A DNA stretch of 64,000 nt from Methylobacterium fujisawaense. GTDB lineage: Bacteria > Pseudomonadota > Alphaproteobacteria > Rhizobiales > Beijerinckiaceae. Under the pieces are notes generated by a model. The model worked only from the letters and a program-made list of their open reading frames with translations, did not search any database and had not been told where the DNA came from. Position numbers and translations under genes: made by a program. The stretch covers positions 434,001 through 498,000 of the forward strand of contig NZ_JACJIM010000001.1 of the NCBI RefSeq assembly GCF_014138435.1. The letters are read 5' to 3'. Within the stretch, counting starts at the first letter, position 1. The number at the start of each line of letters is the position of its first letter. This document shows, in pieces, positions 16,906 through 25,642 of the stretch.

Positions 16906-18393
16906 ATGTTGCGTCTCGCCGCCTGCCTCCTTGCCGGTTTTACCCTCGCCGGGCCCGCCGCCGCGCAGACCCTGCGCTACGGCATGATGGAGGATCCGGA
17001 CGCTCTCGACCCGACGCTCGCCCGCACCTTTGCGAGCCGGATGGTCTTCGCCGCCCTGTGTGACAAGCTCGTGGATATCGGCCCGGACCTGAAGCCGGTG
17101 CCGCAGCTCGCCACTTCCTGGGAGCTGTCGCCGGACGAGAAGGCGCTGACCCTGCACCTGCGTCCGGGCGTGCTGTTCCACGACGGCGAGAAGCTCGACG
17201 CGGCCGCGGCCAAGTACTCCATCGAGCGGCATAGGACGATGCCGGGCTCGCAGCGCCGGTCGGAGATCGCGCCGATCGACTCGGTGGACGTGGTCGACGA
17301 CCTCACCGTCCGCATCAACCTGAAGCAGCCCTTCGCGCCGCTGCTCGCGCAGTTCACCGACCGGGCCGGCATGATGGTCTCGCCGAAGGCCGCCGAGCGG
17401 CTGGGTGACAAGTTCGCCTCCGCGCCGGTTTGCGCCGGGCCGTACAAGTTCGTCGAGCGGGTGCCGCAGGACCGGATCGTGGTCGAACGCTTCCCCGACT
17501 ACTGGAACAAGGACGCGATCCACATCCAGCGGATCGAGTTCCGGCCGATCCCAGACGCCACGGTCCGGCTCACCAACCTGCGGGCCGGGCAACTCGACCT
17601 GCTGGAGCGGCTCGCCCCCACCGACGTTGCGCAGGTGAAGCGCGACGCCAAGCTGAAGCTCGAGTCCACCACCGAACTCGGCTTCCAGGAGATCCTGTTC
17701 AATCCCAACAAGGCCGGCTCGCCGGTGGCCGACCCGAAGGTTCGCGCCGCCTTCGAGGCCGCCATCGACCGCAACGCCATCAATCAGGTCGTCTACAACG
17801 GCGAGTTCCTGGCCGGGAACCAGTGGGTCAACCCGAAGAACCCGAACTACGTCGCCGAATACCCGATCCCGAAGCGGGACGTGGCCAAGGCCAAGGCCCT
17901 GCTCGCCGAGGCCGGCAAGCCGAACCCGCAGATCACGCTCACCGTCTACGCCAACAGCGAGTCGCCCCAGGTGGGCCAAGTGATCCAGGCGATGACCAAG
18001 GAAGCCGGGTTCGACGTGAAGATCCAGGCCGTGGACTTCACCACGGCGCTCGATGCCGCCGACAAGGGCAATTACGAGGCGCAGCTCTATTCCTGGAGCG
18101 GCCGGTCCGACCCGGACGGGAACACCTACAGCTTCCTCGCCTGCAAGGCGGCGCTGAACTATCCCAAATACTGCAGCCCGGAGGCCGACGCGGCCCTCCA
18201 GGCCGAACGCGGCACCATCGATCCGGCCAAGCGCAAGGCCGCCTGGAAGGCCCTGGCCGATCAGGTGCTGAAGGACCGGCCCGGCATCTACATCCTGCAC
18301 CGCAAGCTGCTCTGGGCCTACAGCCAGAAGCTCTCGGGCTTCGTGCCCTATCCGGACGGGCTCGTGCGCTTCACCGGACTGAAGTTCAACTGA
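16906..18393 (+). CDS. ABC transporter substrate-binding protein, peptide/glutathione type (SBP family 5)
   Basis: A 495-residue periplasmic binding protein with a signal peptide (MLRLAACLLAGFTLAGPAAA, cut before QTLRYG). SBP_bac_5 features include DALDPTLARTF, LATSWELSPDEKALTLHLRPG, VLFHDGEKLDA and the late RSDPDGNTYSFLACKAALNY stretch. It should capture oligopeptides, glutathione or a related cationic ligand in the periplasm. The start at 16906 was chosen for the signal peptide. It begins a row of five ABC genes followed by gamma-glutamyltransferase, which favours a gamma-glutamyl ligand, although the sequence alone does not show this. Confidence 0.88.
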   Translation: MLRLAACLLAGFTLAGPAAAQTLRYGMMEDPDALDPTLARTFASRMVFAALCDKLVDIGPDLKPVPQLATSWELSPDEKALTLHLRPGVLFHDGEKLDAAAAKYSIERHRTMPGSQRRSEIAPIDSVDVVDDLTVRINLKQPFAPLLAQFTDRAGMMVSPKAAERLGDKFASAPVCAGPYKFVERVPQDRIVVERFPDYWNKDAIHIQRIEFRPIPDATVRLTNLRAGQLDLLERLAPTDVAQVKRDAKLKLESTTELGFQEILFNPNKAGSPVADPKVRAAFEAAIDRNAINQVVYNGEFLAGNQWVNPKNPNYVAEYPIPKRDVAKAKALLAEAGKPNPQITLTVYANSESPQVGQVIQAMTKEAGFDVKIQAVDFTTALDAADKGNYEAQLYSWSGRSDPDGNTYSFLACKAALNYPKYCSPEADAALQAERGTIDPAKRKAAWKALADQVLKDRPGIYILHRKLLWAYSQKLSGFVPYPDGLVRFTGLKFN

Positions 18394-18406
18394 TGCTGCG
18401 GCTCTG

Positions 18407-19351
18407 ATGCTTCGATTTCTGGCCCGACGCCTCGCCCTGGCGATCCCGACCCTGATCCTGGCCTCGATGATCATCTTCGCCCTGCAGCAATTGCTGCCGG
18501 GGGACGTCGCCACCGCGCTGACCGGCGAGGAGCGCGACCCGCAGGTGATCGCCTTCATCCGCGAGAAGTACCACCTCGATGAGCCCCTGCCGGTACGCTA
18601 CGCCTACTGGGCCGGCGGCGTGCTGCGGGGCGATCTCGGCGAGTCGATCCGGCTGCAGAAGCCGGTCTCCGAGCTGATCGTCGAGAAGCTGCCGGTCACC
18701 CTCGAACTCGCCTGTCTCGCCATGCTGGTGGCGCTGGCCATCGGCGTACCGATGGGCGTGCTCTCGGCGGTGAAGCGCGGGCAGGCCGCCGACACGATCG
18801 CCAACGGGATCGCCCTGTGGGGCCTCTCAGTGCCGAACTTCTGGCTCGGGATCCTGCTGATCCTTCTGTTCTCGGTGGAACTCGGCTGGCTGCCGGCCTC
18901 GGGCTACGTTTCGCCGTTCGAGAGCATGTCGGACAACCTCGCCGCCATGGTGATGCCGGCCTTCGTGCTCGGCAACGCCATCGCGGCGGTGATGATGCGC
19001 CACACCCGCGCGGCGATGCTGGGCGTGCTCGGCTCCGACTACGTCCGCACGGCCCGGGCCAAGGGCGTCTCGCCGCTTCGCGTCACCCTGCGGCACGCCC
19101 TGCCGAACGCCGCGATCCCGATCATCACCCTCGGGGCGCTGGAATTCGGCCAGCTCCTGTCGGGGGCGGTGCTCACCGAGCAGGTCTTCTCCGTGCCGGG
19201 CTTCGGGAAGCTGATGGTCGATGCCGTGTTCAACCGGGATTTCGCCACCGTGCAGGGCGTCGTGATCTGCACGGCCGCCACCTACATCGCCCTGAACCTC
19301 GCCGCCGACCTGCTCTCGGCCGCCGTGAACCCGAAGCTCAGGCGGGCATGA
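18407..19351 (+). CDS. ABC transporter permease, DppB/GsiC type
   Basis: A 314-residue inner-membrane permease with six helices. The N terminus MLRFLARRLALAIPTLILAS, the KYHLDEPLPVRYAYW periplasmic segment and the cytoplasmic EAA-type loop (DYVRTARAKGVSPLRVTLRHA) are standard for the first permease of peptide importers. It starts 13 bp after the binding-protein stop. A 286-bp gap containing a palindromic repeat separates it from the second permease gene. Confidence 0.9.
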   Translation: MLRFLARRLALAIPTLILASMIIFALQQLLPGDVATALTGEERDPQVIAFIREKYHLDEPLPVRYAYWAGGVLRGDLGESIRLQKPVSELIVEKLPVTLELACLAMLVALAIGVPMGVLSAVKRGQAADTIANGIALWGLSVPNFWLGILLILLFSVELGWLPASGYVSPFESMSDNLAAMVMPAFVLGNAIAAVMMRHTRAAMLGVLGSDYVRTARAKGVSPLRVTLRHALPNAAIPIITLGALEFGQLLSGAVLTEQVFSVPGFGKLMVDAVFNRDFATVQGVVICTAATYIALNLAADLLSAAVNPKLRRA

Positions 19352-19447
19352 GCGCAATGATTGCCCGCGCCTCGCTCTCGCAGTCTTCAGAGCTGCGACT
19401 TCGGGAGTTACAATTGAGTGCACAGAGTGAAGCGCGGGTCCCCTGTG

Positions 19448-19527
19448 CCGAGCGGGAGAGGGACAGGGTGAGGGAGGAGAACTCTCCGGAAAGACCTGAT
19501 CCCTCACCCCAACCCTCTCCCGCACGG
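19448..19527. repeat. Palindromic intergenic repeat, family B, inside the ABC operon
   Basis: Two 28-base arms at 19448-19475 (CCGAGCGGGAGAGGGACAGG...) and 19500-19527 (...CCAACCCTCTCCCGCACGG) are inverted copies matching at about 24 of 28 positions. GGGTGAGGGA / TCCCTCACCC lie at the inner ends. This resembles REP-type elements widespread in high-GC proteobacteria. It occupies most of the gap between the two permease genes and could fold in the mRNA. Confidence 0.7.
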
Positions 19528-19637
19528 GAGAGGGAGCGCGTCGCATCTCGCACTGGCCGGCCTGAAACCATCATGGGCTGCGCTGAAAAGCAGTGTGCGC
19601 GGATCGTACGCATCGCTGCCAACCCCGCGAGCCCCCG

Positions 19638-20552
19638 ATGAGCACCGGCACCCCCATCGCCGAAGCCACCGGCCTCGCGGCCCCCGCGGGCACGCCGGCC
19701 CTCATCCAGGAACCCGGCACCCTCGCGGCCTTCTGGCGGCGCCTGCGGGCGCGCCCGAGCGCCGTCGCGGGCCTCATCATCGTTGGCCTGCTGATCCTCA
19801 TGGCGGTCTTCGCCCCCTGGATCGCCCCCTACGATCCCACCGCCACCGACTGGGGCAACGTCCGCGGCGCGCCGAGCCTCGCGCACCCGTTCGGCGGCGA
19901 CGAGGTCGGCCGCGACGTCCTCTCGCGGATCATCTTCGGCGCCCGCGCCTCCCTCGGCGCCGGCCTCGTGTCGGTGGCGCTGGCGGTGTCCCTCGGCCTG
20001 CCGCTGGGACTGCTCGCCGGCTACGCGGGCGGCTGGATCGACGGGGCGATCTCGCGCCTTACCGACGCGCTCCTGGCAATTCCCTTCCTGATCCTGGCGA
20101 TCGCGCTCGCGGCCTTCCTGGGCCCCAGCCTCGTCAACGCGATGATCGCCATCGGCCTCTCGGCGACCTCGACCTTCATCCGGTTGACCCGGGCGCAGGT
20201 GCGCGCCGTGGCGGCGGAGGAGTTCGTGGAGGCGGCCCGGGCCATGGGCAACCCGCCCTGGCGGATCGCCCGGGTCCACATCCTGCCCAACATCGTCCCG
20301 GCGATCCTCGTCCAGGCGACCCTCACCATCGCGGCCGCGATCATCGCGGAGGCGAGCCTGTCCTTCCTCGGTCTCGGCCAGCAGCCTCCGGAACCCTCCT
20401 GGGGGGCGATGCTCAACACCGCCAAGAACTTCATGGACGAGGCGCCCTGGATGGCGATCTGGCCCGGCCTTTCGATCTTCCTCGCCGTCCTCGCCTTCAA
20501 CCTGTTCGGCGACGGCCTGCGGGACGCCCTCGACCCGAGGCAGCGCACATGA
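19638..20552 (+). CDS. ABC transporter permease, DppC/GsiD type
   Basis: A 304-residue second permease with an N-terminal cytoplasmic extension rich in Ala/Pro, then IVGLLILMAVFAPWIAPYDP (the DppC/OppC N-domain) and six helices. The EAA loop is EEFVEAARAMGNPPWRIARVH, followed by ASLSFLGLGQQPPEPSWGAM, both diagnostic. It pairs with the permease at 18407 to form the membrane channel. The start at 19638 was chosen over an in-frame codon at 19593 because residues from MSTGTPIAEA onward look native. Its stop overlaps the next gene (ATGA). Confidence 0.9.
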   Translation: MSTGTPIAEATGLAAPAGTPALIQEPGTLAAFWRRLRARPSAVAGLIIVGLLILMAVFAPWIAPYDPTATDWGNVRGAPSLAHPFGGDEVGRDVLSRIIFGARASLGAGLVSVALAVSLGLPLGLLAGYAGGWIDGAISRLTDALLAIPFLILAIALAAFLGPSLVNAMIAIGLSATSTFIRLTRAQVRAVAAEEFVEAARAMGNPPWRIARVHILPNIVPAILVQATLTIAAAIIAEASLSFLGLGQQPPEPSWGAMLNTAKNFMDEAPWMAIWPGLSIFLAVLAFNLFGDGLRDALDPRQRT

Positions 20553-21577
20553 CAGCGCCCATGACCAAGCCTCTCCTCGACGTCCGCGACCTCGCGGTCG
20601 CCTTCGACACCGACGGCGGCGCGGTCCACGCCGTCAACGGCGTCTCCTACACCCTGCACGAGGGCGAGACCCTGGGGATCGTCGGCGAGTCGGGTTCCGG
20701 CAAGAGCGTGCACGTGCTCGCCATGCTGGGCCTGATCCCGCGCCCGCCCGGCCGCATCACCGGCGGGCAGGTGCTGTTCGAGGGGCGCGATCTCCTCGCC
20801 CTGAAGGAGCGGGAACTCCGAAAGGTTCGGGGCGGCGCGATCGGGTTCGTGTTCCAGGACCCGATGAGTTCGCTCAACCCCGGCATGACCGTAGCGGCGC
20901 AGATCATCGAGCCCCTGCGCATCCATCTGGGCCTCGACGCCCGCGCCGCCCGCGTCCGGGCGAAGGAACTGCTCGACCTCGTCCGCATCCCGAACGCGGG
21001 AGCGCGCCTCGACCAGTACCCGCACGAGTTCTCCGGCGGCCAGCGCCAGCGGGTGATGATCGCCATCGGCCTGAGCTGTCGCCCGAAGCTGCTGATCGCC
21101 GACGAGGCGACCACCGCCCTCGACGTGACCGTCCAGGCCGAGATCGTGGGCCTGGTGCAGGAGCTGAAGCGCGAGCTCGGCATGGCGATCATCTGGATCA
21201 CACACGACCTCGGCGTGGTGGCCGGCATCAGCGACACCGTTCAGGTGATGTATGCCGGCCGGATCCTGGAGCGCGGCCCGGTGGACGACATCTTTTCGGA
21301 TCCCCGCAACGCCTACACGCTGGGGCTTCTGCGCTCCCTGCCGGACCTCTCCGGCGGCCGGGCTGGGCGCCGTCGCCTGCACCAGATCGAGGGGGCGCCC
21401 CCGGACATGCGCCACCTGCCGCCGGGCGATCCCTTCGCGCCGCGCAACGCCTACGCGACGCCCCGGTGCCGGACCGAGATGCCGCCCCTGGCGCAGGCGC
21501 CCGGCGCCGCCCCCGGCCACCTCGTCGCCGCCTGGTACGACCTGCCGCAGCTTCTGAGCCGGGAGGCCGCGCGATGA
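20549..21577 (+). CDS. ABC transporter ATP-binding protein, DppD type
   Basis: A 342-residue ATPase. Walker A is GESGSGKS, the Q-loop is FVFQDPMSSLNP, the signature is FSGGQRQRVMIA, Walker B is LLIADEATTALD and the switch His lies in ITHDLGVV. The C-terminal oligopeptide-transporter extension (TPRCRTEMPPL and neighbouring region) has one Cys in place of the usual four-Cys iron-sulfur pattern of DppD/OppD, so a cluster is unlikely. It overlaps the preceding permease by ATGA and the following ATPase by ATGA, so the three are translationally coupled. Confidence 0.92.
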   Translation: MTAPMTKPLLDVRDLAVAFDTDGGAVHAVNGVSYTLHEGETLGIVGESGSGKSVHVLAMLGLIPRPPGRITGGQVLFEGRDLLALKERELRKVRGGAIGFVFQDPMSSLNPGMTVAAQIIEPLRIHLGLDARAARVRAKELLDLVRIPNAGARLDQYPHEFSGGQRQRVMIAIGLSCRPKLLIADEATTALDVTVQAEIVGLVQELKRELGMAIIWITHDLGVVAGISDTVQVMYAGRILERGPVDDIFSDPRNAYTLGLLRSLPDLSGGRAGRRRLHQIEGAPPDMRHLPPGDPFAPRNAYATPRCRTEMPPLAQAPGAAPGHLVAAWYDLPQLLSREAAR

Positions 21578-22497
21578 GCCCGCAGGACTATCCGGTCGTC
21601 TCGGTGCGGGACCTGTCCAAGCACTATCCCCTGCGCTCGTGGTGGGGCGGCAAGGCCTCGGTGTTCCGCGCCGTCGAGGGGGTGAGCTTCGACATCCGTC
21701 CCGGCGAGACCCTGGGGCTCGTCGGCGAATCCGGCTCCGGCAAGTCCACGATCGGCCGGGCCGTGACGATGCTCAACCCGCCGACATCCGGCACGATCGC
21801 CTTCGAGGGCACCGACCTCGCCAAGCTCTCGGCGGGGGCGATGCGCAGAATGCGCGCCCGGATGCAGACCGTGTTCCAGGACCCCTACGCGGCCCTCAAC
21901 CCGCGCATGACCGCCGGAGACTATGTCGCCGAAGCCTTCAAGCTGCACCGGCGGGACATGCGGAGCCCGGAGCGGCGTGAGGCCGTCGCGGCGCTGTTCC
22001 AGCGGGTCGGGCTCGATCCGCGGTTCATGGGGCGCTACCCGCACCAGTTCTCGGGCGGCCAGCGCCAGCGCATCTGCATCGCCCGGGCGATCGCCCTGAA
22101 GCCCAGCTTCATCGTCGCCGACGAGCCGATCGCGGCGCTCGACGTCTCGATCCAGGCGCAGGTGGTGAACCTGCTCCAGGACCTGCAGGACGAGATGGGG
22201 CTGTCCTACCTGTTCATCTCCCACGACCTGCGGATGGTCCGCTACCTCTGCCACCGGGTCGCGGTGCTCTGGCGCGGGCGGATCGTCGAGATGGCCGAGG
22301 CCGACGCCCTCTACGAGGATCCGCGCCATCCCTACACACGCCGCCTGCTCGCGGCCGTGCCGGTGCCGCACCCGGCCGAGGAGCGCGCCCGGCTCGCCGC
22401 GCGGGACCTGGCCGGCCACGACCAGCCGCCGGACGGGCCGCTCATTGAAGTGGCGCCGGGGCATTGGGTGGCGATGCCCGAGGGTCAGGGCGCGTGA
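21574..22497 (+). CDS. ABC transporter ATP-binding protein, DppF type
   Basis: A 307-residue second ATPase of the importer. It begins with the HYPLRSWWGGKASVFRAVEGV segment typical of DppF/OppF, then Walker A GESGSGKST, Q-loop TVFQDPYAALNPRM, signature FSGGQRQRICIA, Walker B FIVADEPIAALD and switch ISHDLRMV. The DppD/DppF pair forms the heterodimeric motor. The usual C-terminal PxCxxxxP element is not visible. It overlaps the upstream gene by ATGA and is the last ABC gene; a family A palindromic repeat follows. Confidence 0.92.
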   Translation: MSPQDYPVVSVRDLSKHYPLRSWWGGKASVFRAVEGVSFDIRPGETLGLVGESGSGKSTIGRAVTMLNPPTSGTIAFEGTDLAKLSAGAMRRMRARMQTVFQDPYAALNPRMTAGDYVAEAFKLHRRDMRSPERREAVAALFQRVGLDPRFMGRYPHQFSGGQRQRICIARAIALKPSFIVADEPIAALDVSIQAQVVNLLQDLQDEMGLSYLFISHDLRMVRYLCHRVAVLWRGRIVEMAEADALYEDPRHPYTRRLLAAVPVPHPAEERARLAARDLAGHDQPPDGPLIEVAPGHWVAMPEGQGA

Positions 22498-22530
22498 CAA
22501 GCGCACTTTCTCTTTCCCACCCTCCTCCCT

Positions 22531-22634
22531 CATCCTGAGGTGCGAGCACAGCGAGCCTCGAAGGAGGGCTCCAGCGAGCCGCACGATCCCTGGAGCCCTC
22601 CTTCGAGGCCTCCGCTTCGCTCCGGCAACTCAGG
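22531..22634. repeat. Palindromic intergenic repeat, family A
   Basis: Between the ABC operon and ggt. Outer arm ATCCTGAGGTGCGAGC; inner arms CCTCGAAGGAGGGCTCCAG and CTGGAGCCCTCCTTCGAGG, a perfect 19-bp inverted pair around a short spacer. It ends CCGGCAACTCAGG. The same architecture occurs at 24343-24448 and, decayed, at 3138-3240. Confidence 0.75.
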
Positions 22635-22693
22635 CCGATTTTTGGATCAAGCAGCGTCGTCTCGTCGAGACGATCCATACAGCAGGACATCCC

Positions 22694-24295
22694 GTGAGAG
22701 ACTTCTCCGCCCCCGGCCGCTCCCCGGTCTATGCCGCCAACGCCGCCGTCGCGACCTCGCACCCGCTCTCGACTCTCGCCGCCATCGAGGTGCTGCGCGC
22801 GGGCGGCAACGCCGTGGATGCCGGCATCGCGGCGGTCGCCGTGCAATGCGTGGTCGACCCGCTGATGACCGGCATCGGCGGCGACTGCTTCGCCCTCTAC
22901 GCCCCCGCCGGCGCCACCAAGCCCCTCGCCCTGGACGGTTCGGGCCGCGCCCCGGCCGCCGCCACGCCCGACTGGTACGCCGAGCACGGCGTCGCCATCA
23001 CGCCGACTTCGCCGCACGCCGTCACGGTGCCGGGTGCCGTCGCAGCCTGGGACCTGCTCGTCCGCGAGCACGGCACCCGCTCGCTGGGTGAGCTCCTCCA
23101 GCCGGCGATCCGTTACGCGGAGGACGGGTTCGTGATCCAGCAACGGGTCGGCTGGGACTGGCAGCGGGGCGCGGAGCGCGTCGCCGCCGATCCGCACGCC
23201 GCCGAGACCTACCTGCCCGGCGGGCAGGTGCCGGCCATCGGCAGCGTCCTGCGCCTGCCGAAGCTCGCGGCGACGCTCCGGCGCATCGCCCAGGAGGGCG
23301 CGCGCGGCTTCTACACGGGGCCGGTGGCCGAAGACATGGTGAGCCGGCTCAACGCGCTCGGCGGCCTGCACACCCTGGACGACTTCGCCGCTGCCCGGCC
23401 CGACATGGTGACACCCGTCTCAACCCGCTACCGGGGCTACGACGTCTACGAGTGCCCGCCCGCAGGCCAAGGCCTGGCGGCGCTGATGATGCTCAACGTG
23501 CTCACGCATTACGACGTCGGCGCCCTCTCGGACCTCGACCGGCTGCATCTCTTCGCCGAGACCTGCAAGCAGGGCTATCATCACCGCGACGTCCTGTTCG
23601 GCGACGCCGCCCTCGCCCAGGTGCCGATCGAGCACCTCCTCTCCGACGCCTGGAAGGCCGCCGCCCACGGGGCGATCGACATGGGCCGGGCCCGCGAGCC
23701 GGAGATCTATCCCGAGATCAGGCAGGAGATCGCCGAGGGCCGCGCCCACAAGGACACGGTCTATCTTTGCGTGGTCGATCGGGACGGCAACGCCCTGTCG
23801 CTGATCAACTCGATCTTCCAGGGCTTCGGCTCCGGCATCCTGGCACCCGAGAGCGGCGTCCTGCTGCACAATCGCGGCCTGTCGTTCCGCACGGAGGGCG
23901 GCCACCCGAACAGCGTCGGGCCCGGCAAGCGGCCGATGCACACGATCATCCCCGGCATGCTGATGAAGGACGGGCAGGCGGTCGCGCCGTTCGGCGTCAT
24001 GGGCGGCCACTATCAGGCCATGGGCCATGTCGAGCTGCTCTCCGGCCTCATCGACCGCGGCCTCGACGTGCAGGAGGCGCTCGATGCCCCGCGCAGCTTC
24101 GCCTATGGCGGCAGCCTGGAGGTCGAGGGCGGGATCTCCGACGCGGTGATGGCGGGGCTGATCGAGCGCGGCCACCCGGCGATCCGGGCGCCGCTGCCGC
24201 TCGGCGGCGGCCAGATCATCTGGATCGACCGCAAGGCCGGCACGCTGGCGGCCGGCTCGGACCCGCGCAAGGACGGGGCGGCGCTGGGGTATTGA
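22694..24295 (+). CDS. ggt: Gamma-glutamyltransferase family protein, probably cytoplasmic
   Basis: A 533-residue Ntn hydrolase of the GGT family, which cleaves gamma-glutamyl bonds in glutathione and related amides. Features are HPLSTLAAIEVLRAGGNAVDAG, VDPLMTGIGGDCFALY, and the processing site before DTVYLCVVDRDGNALS with the catalytic Thr. FQGFGSGILAPESGVLLHNRG and GGHYQAMGHVELLSGLIDRG follow. Unlike classical periplasmic GGTs there is no signal peptide: the GTG start at 22694 gives MRDFSAPGRSPVYAANAAV, as in YwrD-type cytoplasmic members. It follows a complete peptide/glutathione-type importer, suggesting import then intracellular cleavage. Confidence 0.88.
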   Translation: MRDFSAPGRSPVYAANAAVATSHPLSTLAAIEVLRAGGNAVDAGIAAVAVQCVVDPLMTGIGGDCFALYAPAGATKPLALDGSGRAPAAATPDWYAEHGVAITPTSPHAVTVPGAVAAWDLLVREHGTRSLGELLQPAIRYAEDGFVIQQRVGWDWQRGAERVAADPHAAETYLPGGQVPAIGSVLRLPKLAATLRRIAQEGARGFYTGPVAEDMVSRLNALGGLHTLDDFAAARPDMVTPVSTRYRGYDVYECPPAGQGLAALMMLNVLTHYDVGALSDLDRLHLFAETCKQGYHHRDVLFGDAALAQVPIEHLLSDAWKAAAHGAIDMGRAREPEIYPEIRQEIAEGRAHKDTVYLCVVDRDGNALSLINSIFQGFGSGILAPESGVLLHNRGLSFRTEGGHPNSVGPGKRPMHTIIPGMLMKDGQAVAPFGVMGGHYQAMGHVELLSGLIDRGLDVQEALDAPRSFAYGGSLEVEGGISDAVMAGLIERGHPAIRAPLPLGGGQIIWIDRKAGTLAAGSDPRKDGAALGY

Positions 24296-24342
24296 GGGGC
24301 TTGGCCGGTGGGATGCTCAAGGCCTTCCCACCCACCGCCCTT

Positions 24343-24448
24343 ATCCTGAGGTGCCCGCGTCAGCGGGCCTCGAAGGAGAGCTCCCGCAATCGCAACGGTA
24401 TCCGGAGACCTCCTTCGAGGCCTCCGCTACGCTCCGGCACCTCAGGAT
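24343..24448. repeat. Palindromic intergenic repeat, family A (best preserved)
   Basis: Between ggt and prfB, whose 3' ends converge. Perfect outer arms ATCCTGAGGTGC / GCACCTCAGGAT enclose inner arms CCTCGAAGGAG / CTCCTTCGAGG and a GCCTCCGCTACGCTCCGG segment. It resembles REP-like elements common in Methylobacterium and Bradyrhizobium genomes. It may act as a bidirectional transcript end here. Confidence 0.8.
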
Positions 24449-24513
24449 GAGGTGATCGGATTGGACGCCCCGGGGACCGGAACGACAATCGTTCGGATCC
24501 CCGGAGGTTCGGA

Positions 24514-25642
24514 TCAGTCGATATCCTCGACCGCCTCACCACCGCCGTAGACCCGCTGGGCGAGCGAGGCCTCCATGAACGGATCGAGATCGCCGTCGAG
24601 CACCTCGTCCGGATCGGTGGACTGGGTGCCGGTGCGCAGGTCCTTCACCAGCTGGTACGGCTGCAGCACGTAGGACCGGATCTGGTGACCCCAGCCGATA
24701 TCGGTCTTGGACGCGGCCTCGGCGTTGGCCTTTTCTTCGCGCTTCTTCAGCTCCGCCTCGTAGAGGCGGGCGCGCAGCATGTTCCAGGCGGTCGCCCGGT
24801 TCTTGTGCTGCGAGCGCTCCTGCTGGCACGCCACCACGATCCCGGTGGGGTTGTGGGTGATGCGCACCGCCGAGTCGGTGGTGTTCACGTGCTGGCCACC
24901 GGCGCCCGACGACCGATAGGTGTCGATCCGGCAGTCGGATTCCTTGATCTCGATCTCGATCCGGTCGTCGATCACCGGATAGACCCAGACGCTGGCGAAG
25001 CTGGTGTGCCGCCGGGCGCTGGAATCGTAGGGCGAGATCCGCACCAGACGGTGCACGCCGGACTCGGTCTTGAGCCAGCCATAGGCGTTGTGGCCCTTGA
25101 TCAGGAGCGTGGCGCCCTTGATCCCGGCCTCTTCGCCGTCGGTCATCTCGACGACCTCGACCTTGTACTTCCGACGCTCGGCCCAGCGGGCATACATGCG
25201 CTGAAGCATGTTGGCCCAGTCCTGGCTCTCAGTGCCGCCGGCCCCGGCATGGACCTCGAGATAGGTGTCGAATCCGTCGGCCTCGCCGGACAGCAGGGTC
25301 TCGACCTGCCGGCTCGCGGCCTCCTTCTCGACGGCCAGGATCGCCGCCTCGCCCTCGCGGATCGAGGATTCGTCACCCTCCATCTCGCCGAGCTCGATCA
25401 GCGTGGCGCCGTCCTCGAGGTCGCGCTCCAGCTTCTTGATCGCCGTGACGGCCTCGTCGAGCTGCTGGCGCTCGCGCATGACCTTCTGGGCGGCCTCGGC
25501 ATCGTTCCAGAGGTCGGGGTTCTCGGAAGCCGCGTTCAGCTCCGCGAGGCGTTTATCGACTGTATCCCAGTCAAAGATGCCTCCTCAGCAGCCCTATAGA
25601 CTGCTTGGCGGCATCCGAGGCTTGCTCGATCTCGGCGCGCAT
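24514..25642 (-). CDS. prfB: Peptide chain release factor 2, with programmed +1 frameshift
   Basis: Encodes RF2, which releases peptides at UGA and UAA stops. The gene is in two frames. Codons 1-23 run from the ATG at 25642 to CTT at 25574; an in-frame TGA follows at 25573-25571, and the rest reads in the +1 frame from GAC (25572) to the stop at 24514. The frameshift signal is complete: AGGAGG (25585-25580), a 3-base spacer, then CTT TGA C, the same spacing as in E. coli. The joined product is 375 residues, a normal RF2 length. The peptidyl-hydrolysis motif SGAGGQHVN is at about 245-253. The codon-reading SPF motif is SPY (203-205), common in alphaproteobacteria. This is autoregulation, not a broken gene. 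Confidence 0.95.
25570..25585 (-). promoter_or_regulatory. prfB programmed +1 frameshift site
   Basis: An internal Shine-Dalgarno AGGAGG, CAT spacer, slippery CTT and weak stop TGA followed by C, read on the minus strand. When RF2 is scarce the ribosome pauses at UGA, the internal SD helps it slip +1 on CUU-U, and full RF2 is made. Here the SD is the perfect AGGAGG rather than the AGGGGG of E. coli. Confidence 0.93.

Noticed and set aside
19595..20552. N-terminal extension of the DppD-type ATPase through the permease gene
   Set aside because: The same frame is open upstream, but only the part from 20549 matches an ATPase. The upstream part is a shadow of the second permease gene.
21430..21500. 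Iron-sulfur cluster site in the C-terminal tail of the DppD-type ATPase
   Set aside because: Only a single Cys (TPRCRTEM) is present where four are needed.
24514..25479. prfB read as a short 321-residue gene starting at 25479
   Set aside because: This would remove the conserved N-terminal part of RF2. The upstream frame plus a textbook frameshift signal explains the full protein.
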